This document shows, piece by piece, positions 1 to 5,132 of a DNA stretch of 5,132 nucleotides. The notes beneath the pieces are model-generated. The model searched no databases. It saw nothing but the letters and a program-made list of their open reading frames with translations, and had not been told where the DNA came from. Each line of letters starts with the position of its first letter. Position 1 is the stretch's first letter. The stretch is from Collinsella aerofaciens (GTDB lineage Bacteria > Actinomycetota > Coriobacteriia > Coriobacteriales > Coriobacteriaceae). The stretch covers positions 1 to 5,132 of the forward strand of contig RPYR01000235.1 in the NCBI GenBank assembly GCA_008671285.1, written 5' to 3'. Made by a program: the position numbers and the translations under genes.

Positions 1-98
1 ACTACGTGGCGTTTATCGAGGATCTGGCACACACCCGTGTGACGTTCATTGGCGTTGGCGCTGGTCGCGAGCAGCTCATCACCCGATTCTGGAAGTAA
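1..98 (+). CDS. purA: C-terminal end of probable adenylosuccinate synthetase (PurA), 5'-truncated by the window edge
   Basis: Reading from base 3, 31 codons run open to a TAA at 96-98; the rest of the gene lies left of the window. The peptide contains YVAFIEDL followed by VTFIGVGAGREQLI. This fits the end of adenylosuccinate synthetase, where a 'Y...IE.L..V.V..IGVGPGR.QTI' pattern precedes the last residues. That enzyme joins IMP and aspartate using GTP, the first step of the AMP branch of purine synthesis, in the cytoplasm. A purD gene directly downstream supports the reading. Only about 7% of the protein is visible and none of its catalytic residues, so the call rests on tail similarity recalled from the family plus context. 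An unrelated protein with a similar tail cannot be excluded. Confidence 0.68.
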   Translation, partial: YVAFIEDLAHTRVTFIGVGAGREQLITRFWK

Positions 99-120
99 TC
101 GGGACTATTTGGTTATTGCG

Positions 121-168
121 ATATACCCCTTTGCAGCCCGGACGGGCGGCCGAGGGGTATATTTGCTT
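121..168 (+). terminator. Hairpin with short T-rich tail, likely terminator of the upstream gene
   Basis: ATATACCCCT (121-130) and AGGGGTATAT (153-162) are perfect reverse complements, giving a 10-bp stem. The 22-base interior can fold a further small GCCC/GGGC stem (136-139 with 144-147). The GGGG of the right arm runs into TATATTTGCTT, a modest T-rich tail, and there is no T tract on the other strand. The position 23 bases after the TAA of the upstream gene fits an intrinsic terminator for that gene. The tail is weak and the loop is large, so it could instead be a leader structure of the purD transcript. I see no convincing -35/-10 pair between 99 and 216. Confidence 0.5.
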
Positions 169-204
169 GCAAAGGGCTCGCGCGGAGCGGGCCGTTAATC
201 CATA

Positions 205-211
205 GAGGAGG
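205..211 (+). promoter_or_regulatory. Ribosome binding site that fixes the TTG start of purD
   Basis: GAGGAGG at 205-211 is a near-perfect Shine-Dalgarno sequence, and the TTG at 217 follows after 5 bases. No in-frame ATG or GTG lies close enough to compete, and the protein from this TTG reaches the conserved GSGGREH motif at the usual distance. The site therefore supports a non-ATG start. Confidence 0.8.
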
Positions 212-216
212 CACCC

Positions 217-1521
217 TTGAAGGCGGACACTCAAACCATCGACATCCTGTTGTTGGGCAGCGGCGGCCGTGAGCATGCTTTGGCAGCCAAGCTCGCAGCA
301 TCACCGCGCGCCGGCAAGCTCTACATTGCGCCGGGTAACGGCGGCACCGCGAGCTGTGGCGAGAACGTTGTTCTCGACGACTGCGATCCTGCGGCCGTGG
401 CGGCGTTTGCCCAGAGCCACGGATGCGGACTCGTGGTAATTGGCCCCGAGGCTCCGCTTGTGGCGGGCGTGGCCGACGCCGTGCGTGCGGCGGGTATTCC
501 CTGCTTTGGCCCGGGTGCCGAGGGCGCCCAGATGGAGGGCTCCAAGCTGTTCTCCAAGCAGCTCATGGAGCGCGCGGGTATTCCGACGGCAGCCTACGGC
601 TCGTTTACCGACGAGGCTTCGGCTCTCGCCTACGTACGCGAGCAAGGCGCCCCGCTGGTCGTTAAGGCCGACGGCCTTGCCGCGGGCAAGGGCGTTATCG
701 TGGCGACCGAACTTGAGCAGGCCGAGGAGGCCGTGCGCGAGTGCTTTGGCGGCACCTTTGGCGATGCCGGCAACACCGTGGTCATCGAGGAGATGCTGAC
801 CGGCCCCGAGTGCTCGCTGTTGGCCTTTACCGACGGCAAGACCGTGCGCCCCATGGCCACCTCGCAGGACCACAAGCGCGCGCTCGAGGGCGACAAGGGC
901 CCCAACACCGGCGGCATGGGCGTCTACAGCCCGGTGCCCATCGTGACTGACGAGGAGCACGCCACCATGGTGGCGGTCATGGAGCAGACCGTGGCCGAGC
1001 TCGCTGCCGAGGGTATCGACTACCGCGGCTGCCTGTACGGTGGCTTTATACTCCCGCCTGCCGGCCCCAAGGTGCTGGAGTTCAATGCCCGCTTTGGCGA
1101 CCCCGAGACGCAGGTCGTGCTGCCGCGCCTTAAGAACGACCTGGTTGAGGTCATGCTGGCTTGTGCCAACTGCGAGCTCGACCAGATTGAACTCGACTGG
1201 CGCGACGAGTGGGCCGTGGCCGTTGTCCTGACGAGCGCGGGCTATCCCGGCAGCTACGAGAAAGGCAAGGTCATCACCGGTATTGAGGATGTCGAGGCCA
1301 TGGAGAACGTGACCGTGTACCACGCGGGCACTGCTGTGGTGGACGGCCAGCTCGTGACCAATGGTGGCCGCGTGCTTGCCGTGACCGCTTTGGGCGACAC
1401 GTTCGAGAACGCTCGCAACCTTGCCTACGAGGCCTGTGAGAAGATTGATTTTGAGGGCAAGACCCTGCGTCACGACATCGGCCTGCGCGCGCTGCGCGGC
1501 CGCGACGCCTGGGATGCCTAA
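217..1521 (+). CDS. purD: Phosphoribosylamine-glycine ligase (GAR synthetase)
   Basis: This 434-residue cytoplasmic ATP-grasp enzyme makes glycinamide ribonucleotide from phosphoribosylamine, glycine and ATP, the second step of IMP synthesis. The length is normal for bacterial PurD. The N-terminal domain carries GSGGREH (residues 14-20), APGNGGT (38-44) and GPEAPL (76-81). The ATP-grasp core has [12 protein letters not shown] (149-160), the GPNTGGMG glycine-rich motif (228-235) and [12 protein letters not shown] (288-299), the PurD signature that includes metal-binding acidic and asparagine residues. The C-terminal domain includes the conserved AGYPG (341-345) and the TNGGRVL stretch (381-387). 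Translation starts at a TTG preceded by GAGGAGG at 5 bases. A terminator-like hairpin separates it from the upstream purine gene, while the Nudix gene follows after 21 bases, so purD probably heads that pair. Nothing is truncated and no key motif is missing. The identification is secure. Confidence 0.97.
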   Translation: MKADTQTIDILLLGSGGREHALAAKLAASPRAGKLYIAPGNGGTASCGENVVLDDCDPAAVAAFAQSHGCGLVVIGPEAPLVAGVADAVRAAGIPCFGPGAEGAQMEGSKLFSKQLMERAGIPTAAYGSFTDEASALAYVREQGAPLVVKADGLAAGKGVIVATELEQAEEAVRECFGGTFGDAGNTVVIEEMLTGPECSLLAFTDGKTVRPMATSQDHKRALEGDKGPNTGGMGVYSPVPIVTDEEHATMVAVMEQTVAELAAEGIDYRGCLYGGFILPPAGPKVLEFNARFGDPETQVVLPRLKNDLVEVMLACANCELDQIELDWRDEWAVAVVLTSAGYPGSYEKGKVITGIEDVEAMENVTVYHAGTAVVDGQLVTNGGRVLAVTALGDTFENARNLAYEACEKIDFEGKTLRHDIGLRALRGRDAWDA

Positions 1522-1542
1522 AGTCCGAGAGGAATGAGACGG

Positions 1543-2238
1543 ATGGACGAGAAGAACGAAGAGCTCGTGGACGCGCAGATCGTCGAGGAGGACAGCCGCG
1601 TGTATGGGCACGCCGAGGGCGAGCCTGGTGGCGAGGTCGCTGACGAGCCGGCGCTGGTGCTGGGCGATGACGACCCGCACGATGCCGAGCTGCACGAGAA
1701 GATTCTTTCGGAGGAGTGCGCCTGGAAGGGCAAGATCCTTGACGTCCACCGTCTTGAAGTTGAGCTGCCCAACGGTCACCGCAGCGCCCGCGATATCGTT
1801 CGCCATCCGGGCGCGGCGGCCGTTGTGGCGCTTACCGAGAGCGGCAAGATCGTACTGGTGCGTCAGTACCGCACCGCCATCGACCGCGTGACGGTCGAGA
1901 TTCCCGCCGGCAAGCTCGATCCAGGCGAGGACCCGCTCGATTGCGCCAAGCGCGAACTGCATGAGGAGACGGGCTTTAGGGCCGGTCGCATTCGCTTTTT
2001 GACGTCGATTGTCACGTCCTGCGGTTTTTGCGATGAGATCATCCACATCTACTTGGCTACCAAGCTCGAGTTTGATGCGCCCAACCCCGATGATGACGAG
2101 TTTGTCAACGTGGACCTGGTGCCGCTGCACGAGCTGATTGACGCCGTGCTCGACGGCAAGATCGAAGACGCCAAGACCGTCGTAGGCGCGCTTGCCTGCG
2201 ACAGCATCGCGCACCGACTAGGCGGGGCCGAGCTTTAA
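1543..2238 (+). CDS. Nudix hydrolase, ADP-ribose pyrophosphatase type, with acidic N-terminal extension
   Basis: The protein has 231 residues. The Nudix box is complete and canonical at residues 123-145: GKLDPGE, seven residues, then REL.EETGF, supplying the glutamates that bind catalytic metal. Upstream are SARDIVRHPGAAAVV (81-95) and VRQYR (106-110), and EIPAGKLDPGE leads into the box; these are typical of the NudF/ADP-ribose pyrophosphatase group, which cleaves ADP-ribose to AMP and ribose 5-phosphate. The exact substrate is inferred. The catalytic part covers about residues 55-231. Residues 1-58 form an extra segment very rich in Asp and Glu with few Lys or Arg. The ATG at 1543 was chosen because GAGAGGA (1527-1533) lies 9 bases upstream; an in-frame ATG at 1534 would touch that sequence and add only three residues (234 total). 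It follows purD by 21 bases without a terminator, suggesting co-transcription. Confidence 0.92.
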   Translation: MDEKNEELVDAQIVEEDSRVYGHAEGEPGGEVADEPALVLGDDDPHDAELHEKILSEECAWKGKILDVHRLEVELPNGHRSARDIVRHPGAAAVVALTESGKIVLVRQYRTAIDRVTVEIPAGKLDPGEDPLDCAKRELHEETGFRAGRIRFLTSIVTSCGFCDEIIHIYLATKLEFDAPNPDDDEFVNVDLVPLHELIDAVLDGKIEDAKTVVGALACDSIAHRLGGAEL

Positions 2239-2241
2239 CGA

Positions 2242-2267
2242 GCGGGGATGATCCCGCAGGTTTGTGT
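2242..2267 (+). terminator. Weak hairpin after the Nudix gene, possible terminator
   Basis: GCGGG (2242-2246) pairs with CCCGC (2253-2257) around a six-base loop, followed by AGGTTTGTGT. The stem is GC-rich and begins 4 bases after the Nudix stop, but the T run is short and interrupted. It may end the purD-Nudix transcript inefficiently or not at all. Confidence 0.28.
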
Positions 2268-2277
2268 AAGTCAGCGA

Positions 2278-2375
2278 AAGTGCTCCATTTGAGACAAGGT
2301 GGCCTAAAAGAGGAGGGAAGCGTATGGATATACGCGACCGACGATTGAAGGCCAGATTGTCCAAATGGAGCACTT
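2278..2375. repeat. Long imperfect inverted repeat (98-base palindrome) upstream of the ABC transporter gene
   Basis: The left arm (2278-2305) and right arm (2349-2375) are reverse complements over most of their length. The outermost 14 bp match perfectly (AAGTGCTCCATTTG with CAAATGGAGCACTT). Then come one unpaired A (2292), 5 bp (GACAA with TTGTC), a 2-base mismatch, and 6 bp (TGGCCT with AGGCCA), for 25 pairs in all. The 43-base loop holds a strong Shine-Dalgarno sequence (2311-2317) and an ATG (2324). As RNA it would form a stable stem that presents this start site in its loop. As DNA it could be a two-site operator or a small palindromic repeat element. The pairing is seen directly; the role is unknown. 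Confidence 0.8.
2311..2317 (+). promoter_or_regulatory. Strong ribosome binding site for the upstream in-frame ATG
   Basis: AGGAGGG lies 6 bases before the ATG at 2324 and is the best match to the anti-Shine-Dalgarno sequence anywhere near the transporter gene. It sits in the loop of the large palindrome. It argues that ribosomes load here, ahead of the family-typical start at 2423. Confidence 0.65.
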
Positions 2376-2422
2376 GCAGCGTCGAGACGAAACGCGGTTT
2401 GGTAAAACCGCGTAAGGTGATT
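2324..2422 (+). other. In-frame upstream extension or leader of the ABC transporter gene (33 codons)
   Basis: From the ATG at 2324 the frame is open for 33 codons and continues without a stop into the transporter at 2423. If translated it adds a strongly basic tail, with 11 Lys/Arg against 3 Asp/Glu, to the cytoplasmic side of the first membrane helix. In favour: a near-ideal ribosome binding site at 6 bases. Against: transporters of this kind usually begin at MLKRF.SYYKP, and much of the segment is built from the right arm of the palindrome and a perfect 9-bp hairpin, which looks like regulatory rather than protein sequence. It may be an alternative start giving a 623-residue form, or a leader whose translation controls the gene. 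Confidence 0.5.
2392..2413 (+). promoter_or_regulatory. Perfect 9-bp hairpin abutting the ribosome binding site of the ABC gene
   Basis: ACGCGGTTT (2392-2400) and AAACCGCGT (2405-2413) are exact reverse complements around the tetraloop GGTA. The last base of the stem is directly followed by AAGG (2414-2417), the likely Shine-Dalgarno sequence for the ATG at 2423 (5-base spacing). In RNA this stem would crowd the binding site, so it may tune initiation; a ribosome coming from 2324 would melt it. The pairing is seen; the regulatory role is inferred. Confidence 0.55.
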
Positions 2423-4195
2423 ATGCTGAAGAGGTTTTTGTCTTATTACAAGCCCCAGATGGGGCTTTTTGTTGCTGATACTGTTTGTGCTCTGGTGCTT
2501 GCCGCCATTGACCTGGCGTTCCCCATTATTCTGCGCAATTTGACCGGTGGGCTATTTACTCAGGGTCAGGCTGCCATTATGCAGGCGCTCGGCATGATCG
2601 CGGTGGGCTTGGTGCTGATGTATGCCGTCCGCTGCGCCTGCCGCTATTTTGTGAGCTATTGGGGTCACGTGATGGGCGCGCGTATGGAGTCCAAAATGCG
2701 CGAGGACCTGTTCGACCAGTATGAGCGCTTTAGCTTTGCATACTTCGACCGCAACAGCTCAGGCGACATGATGAGCCGCGTGGTCAACGACCTGTTCGAT
2801 ATCTGCGAGGCGGCGCACCACGTGCCCGAGTGGATCATCATCTGCGGCATCGAGATCATCGGCTCATTTGTGATCCTCTTTACCATTGCCCCGGTGCTGG
2901 CGCTCGCCATGGCCGTGGTGACGGCGGCGTTTGCGGTCATCATGTTTTGGCAGAACATGCGCATGCGCGAGGTCTTTAGCGACAACCGCAAAAAAATCAG
3001 CGGCATCAATGCGCAGCTGCAGGATTCGCTGGCGGGCATGCGTGTGGTCAAGAGCTTTGCCAATGAGGAGACCGAACGCTTCAAGTTCCGCGCCTCAAAC
3101 AATCGCTATCTTTCGTCCAAGGAGAACATGTATCACGCCATGGGCGTCTATACCGCGACGTATGGCCTGCTCTCGGGTGTGCTCTATGTGATCGTGGTGC
3201 TGCTGGGCGGCTGGCTGGTCGCCCAGGGACAGCTGCAGGCGGTCGATATGGCGACCTTTGCACTCTATATTTCGCTGTTCTGCACGCCGCTTGAGACGCT
3301 CGTCAATTCGGCCGAAACGTATCAGAAGGCTATCGCCGGCTTTAAGCGTATGGACGAGGTGCTCTCGACCGCGCCGGATATCCAGGACGAGCCGGGCGCC
3401 ACGGATCTGCAGGTGACTGCCGGCGCCGTGGAGTATCACGACGTGTGCTTTAACTACGAGGACGTTGAGCTGGGCGAGGGCGATGCCGACGAGCGTCCCG
3501 TTATCGACCATATGAATCTGTCCATCAAGCCCGGGCAGACCATCGCTTTGGTTGGCCCTTCGGGCGGTGGCAAGTCCACGACCTGTTCGCTGTTGCCGCG
3601 CTTTTATGACGTGGCTGCCGGATCCATTAGCATCGACGGCCAGGACGTGCGTGATGTGACGCAGCAGAGCCTGCGTCGCGCCATCGGCCTGGTGCAGCAG
3701 GATGTCTATCTGTTTGACGGTACGATTGGCGAGAACATCGCCTACGGCAAGCCGGGCGCTACGGCGGAAGAGATCGCCGAGGCGGCCCGTCGCGCCAACA
3801 TCGATGCCTTTATCGAGTCGCTTCCACAGGGCTATGACACGGTCGTGGGCGAGCGCGGCAGCCGTCTTTCGGGCGGACAGAAGCAGCGCGTTGCCATCGC
3901 GCGCGTGTTTCTCAAGAACCCCAAGATCCTGATTTTGGACGAGGCGACGAGTGCTTTGGATAACGAGAGCGAGGAGGCGGTGCAGGCGTCGCTCGAAGAG
4001 CTGGCACGCGGCCGCACCACGATTATCATCGCCCACCGCCTTTCTACCATTAAGCATGCCGATGAGATTGCGACCGTTGAGCATGGTCGCGTTGTGGAGC
4101 GTGGCACGCACGAGGAGCTTCTCGCCCGTGGCGGCACCTATGCCCGTTACTATCGAATGCAGTTCGAAGGTGCGCGTGCGCACGAGCTCGACTGA
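2423..4195 (+). CDS. ABC half-transporter, exporter type (membrane domain fused to ATPase)
   Basis: This 590-residue protein is an inner-membrane exporter half of the type that pairs to form a full pump. It has no dedicated partner gene here, so it probably acts as a homodimer. About six membrane helices fall near residues 16-37, 54-77, 137-159, 160-176, 244-266 and 274-293. The ATPase follows: A-loop Tyr345 (FNYED), Walker A GPSGGGKST (378-386), Q-loop Gln426 (LVQQD), signature LSGGQ (482-486), Walker B ILILDE with catalytic Glu507, D-loop SALD (510-513) and switch His538. All motifs are intact. An acidic stretch, VELGEGDADER (348-358), lengthens the link after the A-loop. The start at 2423 matches where this family usually begins (MLKRFLSYYKP) and has TAAGG 5 bases upstream; a better ribosome site serves the in-frame ATG at 2324, which would give 623 residues. 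A terminator-shaped hairpin lies inside codons 10-17. The substrate cannot be read from sequence; drugs, peptides and lipids are all possible. Confidence 0.95.
   Translation: MLKRFLSYYKPQMGLFVADTVCALVLAAIDLAFPIILRNLTGGLFTQGQAAIMQALGMIAVGLVLMYAVRCACRYFVSYWGHVMGARMESKMREDLFDQYERFSFAYFDRNSSGDMMSRVVNDLFDICEAAHHVPEWIIICGIEIIGSFVILFTIAPVLALAMAVVTAAFAVIMFWQNMRMREVFSDNRKKISGINAQLQDSLAGMRVVKSFANEETERFKFRASNNRYLSSKENMYHAMGVYTATYGLLSGVLYVIVVLLGGWLVAQGQLQAVDMATFALYISLFCTPLETLVNSAETYQKAIAGFKRMDEVLSTAPDIQDEPGATDLQVTAGAVEYHDVCFNYEDVELGEGDADERPVIDHMNLSIKPGQTIALVGPSGGGKSTTCSLLPRFYDVAAGSISIDGQDVRDVTQQSLRRAIGLVQQDVYLFDGTIGENIAYGKPGATAEEIAEAARRANIDAFIESLPQGYDTVVGERGSRLSGGQKQRVAIARVFLKNPKILILDEATSALDNESEEAVQASLEELARGRTTIIIAHRLSTIKHADEIATVEHGRVVERGTHEELLARGGTYARYYRMQFEGARAHELD
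2450..2473 (+). terminator. Intrinsic-terminator-like hairpin inside the 5' end of the ABC transporter gene
   Basis: AAGCCCC (2450-2456), loop AGAT, GGGGCTT (2461-2467) form a perfect 7-bp stem; the right arm runs into an unbroken TTTTT (2466-2470) followed by GTT. This is the best terminator shape in the window, yet it lies 25 bases after the family-typical start codon and encodes Lys-Pro-Gln-Met-Gly-Leu-Phe. A trailing ribosome would be expected to prevent folding, so it could act as an attenuator when translation is poor. It may also be a chance product of the codons used. Confidence 0.5.
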
Positions 4196-4214
4196 TTGAT
4201 ATGACAGGAAGTTT

Positions 4215-5132
4215 ATGGCTGACAAGAACCCTTTGACTCCGGAAGAAGTGACGGAGTTATTCTCCGAAATCGATGCATCCGGCGTCTTGGATCCGACGCT
4301 TGCCAAAAAGCGAACTGAGCGCATGCGTGAGAAGGAGGCCGCGGCCAAGCGCGGTGACAAAGCGGCGCTAGCGCAGCTGCGCAGCGAGGACCGCGCGAGC
4401 CAGGCAAAACATATCGACCCGCTGTCCGAGGACGATCCTTCGGGCTCGCAGGTGAGCCATACCATTACGAAGACCGCGATGGCCGTGGTCATCGGTATTT
4501 TGGTGCTGATCGTGGGCATGCAGATCGGCTACGGCGTGATGCGCCGTCTGAATACCGCCAACCTGTCCGAGAGCGTTTCGGTCGATACCGTTTCGACCGC
4601 GCTCAAGGGTGGACTTGAATGGGGCAACGGCTTTACGCAGTTCCCGCTCGACTTTACCGTCGATGAAGCCGATGAACGCACGGGCACGGTCGAGGTGACG
4701 GTGTTGGACACATCGTCTGCCAACGAGCTCGAGCTGCTGTCCAACGGGCAGATTCAGGCCGCGGCGCTTGCGACCAACGCGTTGCTCAACGATAAGATCG
4801 ACCGCGTGGTGTATAACGTTCACGCCTATATCGACGAGGATAGCAACATTCAGCACGATTCCTTCTTTGGCATGTTTCCCGCCCAGGGCCACCAGAGCGC
4901 CATCCTGACGTTCGTGTGGACCAAGAGCTCATCCAACGCTACGAGTATCGACTGGAAGATGCGCATCGTGAGTATGGATGACACTATCGCCGAGCGCATT
5001 CAGAAGCAGGTGAACTCGGTGTCGTCGTTGATTGAGAACCCGGTGGTGAGCCAGACCAAGATTGACGAGGAAAAGGCCGAACGTGACCTGGAGCATCGTC
5101 TGCATGGCCGAGAGAGTTTCCGCGGCGGCCCG
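4215..5132 (+). CDS. Single-pass membrane protein of unknown function, 3'-truncated by the window edge
   Basis: The frame is open for 306 codons from the ATG at 4215 to the end of the window with no stop, so the C-terminus is missing. AGGAA at 4206-4210 lies 4 bases upstream of the start, and the gene follows the ABC transporter by 19 bases, suggesting one transcript. Residues 1-86 are hydrophilic and highly charged, with a Lys/Arg/Glu/Ala-rich stretch at about 29-66 that is probably helical. One hydrophobic segment at about 87-109 (TAMAVVIGILVLIVG and onward) is the only membrane helix seen. There is no N-terminal signal peptide and no lipobox. The remaining ~195 residues have a mixed, folded-looking composition ending in a charged stretch (287-301). 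The likely topology is an inner cytoplasmic N-terminus and an outer C-terminal domain. I do not recognise the family. Its position makes an accessory role for the transporter possible, but nothing in the sequence shows this. Confidence 0.88.
   Translation, partial: MADKNPLTPEEVTELFSEIDASGVLDPTLAKKRTERMREKEAAAKRGDKAALAQLRSEDRASQAKHIDPLSEDDPSGSQVSHTITKTAMAVVIGILVLIVGMQIGYGVMRRLNTANLSESVSVDTVSTALKGGLEWGNGFTQFPLDFTVDEADERTGTVEVTVLDTSSANELELLSNGQIQAAALATNALLNDKIDRVVYNVHAYIDEDSNIQHDSFFGMFPAQGHQSAILTFVWTKSSSNATSIDWKMRIVSMDDTIAERIQKQVNSVSSLIENPVVSQTKIDEEKAERDLEHRLHGRESFRGGP

Noticed and set aside
301..2214. A 637-codon open frame on the minus strand across purD and the Nudix gene
   Set aside because: It lies opposite two clearly real genes. 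Long antisense frames are common in GC-rich codon usage. The translation shows no recognisable domain and is rich in His, Arg, Ala, Leu and Gly, as expected of a shadow frame.
2248..2292. A 14-codon reading frame (ATG at 2248, TGA at 2290-2292) as a leader peptide ending in the left arm of the palindrome
   Set aside because: There is no properly spaced Shine-Dalgarno sequence; only GGGG directly touches the ATG. Its stop position in the left arm is suggestive but not enough to call it.
2365..2415. A 16-codon reading frame (ATG at 2365, TAA at 2413-2415) overlapping the second ribosome site
   Set aside because: No ribosome binding site precedes it and the ATG is part of the palindrome arm, so it is probably accidental.
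2239..2422. A known riboswitch class or T-box in the transporter leader
   Set aside because: I could not match any conserved core that I know for these classes. The stems are simple inverted repeats without recognisable junction motifs. An Infernal search against Rfam would settle this.
3095..4519. A 474-codon minus-strand frame opposite the ABC ATPase and the start of the last gene
   Set aside because: It covers the reverse strand of intact ATPase motifs and crosses a gene boundary, which a shadow frame would do; no family-like motif is seen.
4368..4892. Minus-strand frame of 174 codons opposite the last gene
   Set aside because: The + strand frame here is open over 306 codons, has a proper ribosome site and a clear membrane segment, and continues beyond the window, so it is the real gene.
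1..5132. CRISPR array, tRNA, rRNA, insertion sequence or prophage genes
   Set aside because: No direct-repeat array, cloverleaf with a CCA-type end, rRNA-like sequence, transposase or integrase motif was seen on either strand.

Overview
The window looks like ordinary chromosome from a GC-rich bacterium. Codon third positions are dominated by G and C, Shine-Dalgarno sequences are strong, and every gene runs left to right on the + strand. The gene content and protein style suggest a Coriobacteriia member, perhaps Collinsella. That placement is inference from memory of the lineage, not something the sequence proves.

Layout: (1) bases 1-98 are the last 31 codons of a gene whose product resembles the C-terminus of adenylosuccinate synthetase (PurA). 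(2) Bases 99-216 are an intergenic stretch with a 10-bp hairpin followed by a short T-rich run, probably the terminator of the upstream gene. (3) 217-1521 is purD, with a TTG start. (4) 1543-2238 is a Nudix hydrolase of the ADP-ribose pyrophosphatase type with an unusual acidic N-terminal extension, 21 bases after purD. (5) 2239-2422 is a 184-base stretch unusually rich in inverted repeats. (6) 2423-4195 is a complete ABC half-transporter (membrane domain plus ATPase). (7) 4215-5132 is the start of a single-pass membrane protein of unknown function that runs off the window.

How the genes relate: the first two act in purine synthesis (early GAR formation and the AMP branch). The Nudix enzyme probably recycles or detoxifies ADP-ribose-type nucleotides and appears co-transcribed with purD. 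The ABC transporter and the unknown membrane protein are 19 bases apart and probably form a second transcription unit.

The part most worth a second look is 2239-2473. It contains, in order: a weak hairpin, a 98-base imperfect palindrome with a strong ribosome binding site and ATG in its loop, a small hairpin over that ATG, a perfect 9-bp hairpin abutting the second ribosome binding site, and a textbook intrinsic terminator shape (7-bp stem, 4-base loop, five Ts) inside the first codons of the transporter gene. The upstream ATG is in frame with the transporter. This could be a translation-coupled attenuator controlling an export pump, or a small mobile palindrome inserted upstream of the gene. 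The sequence alone does not decide between these.
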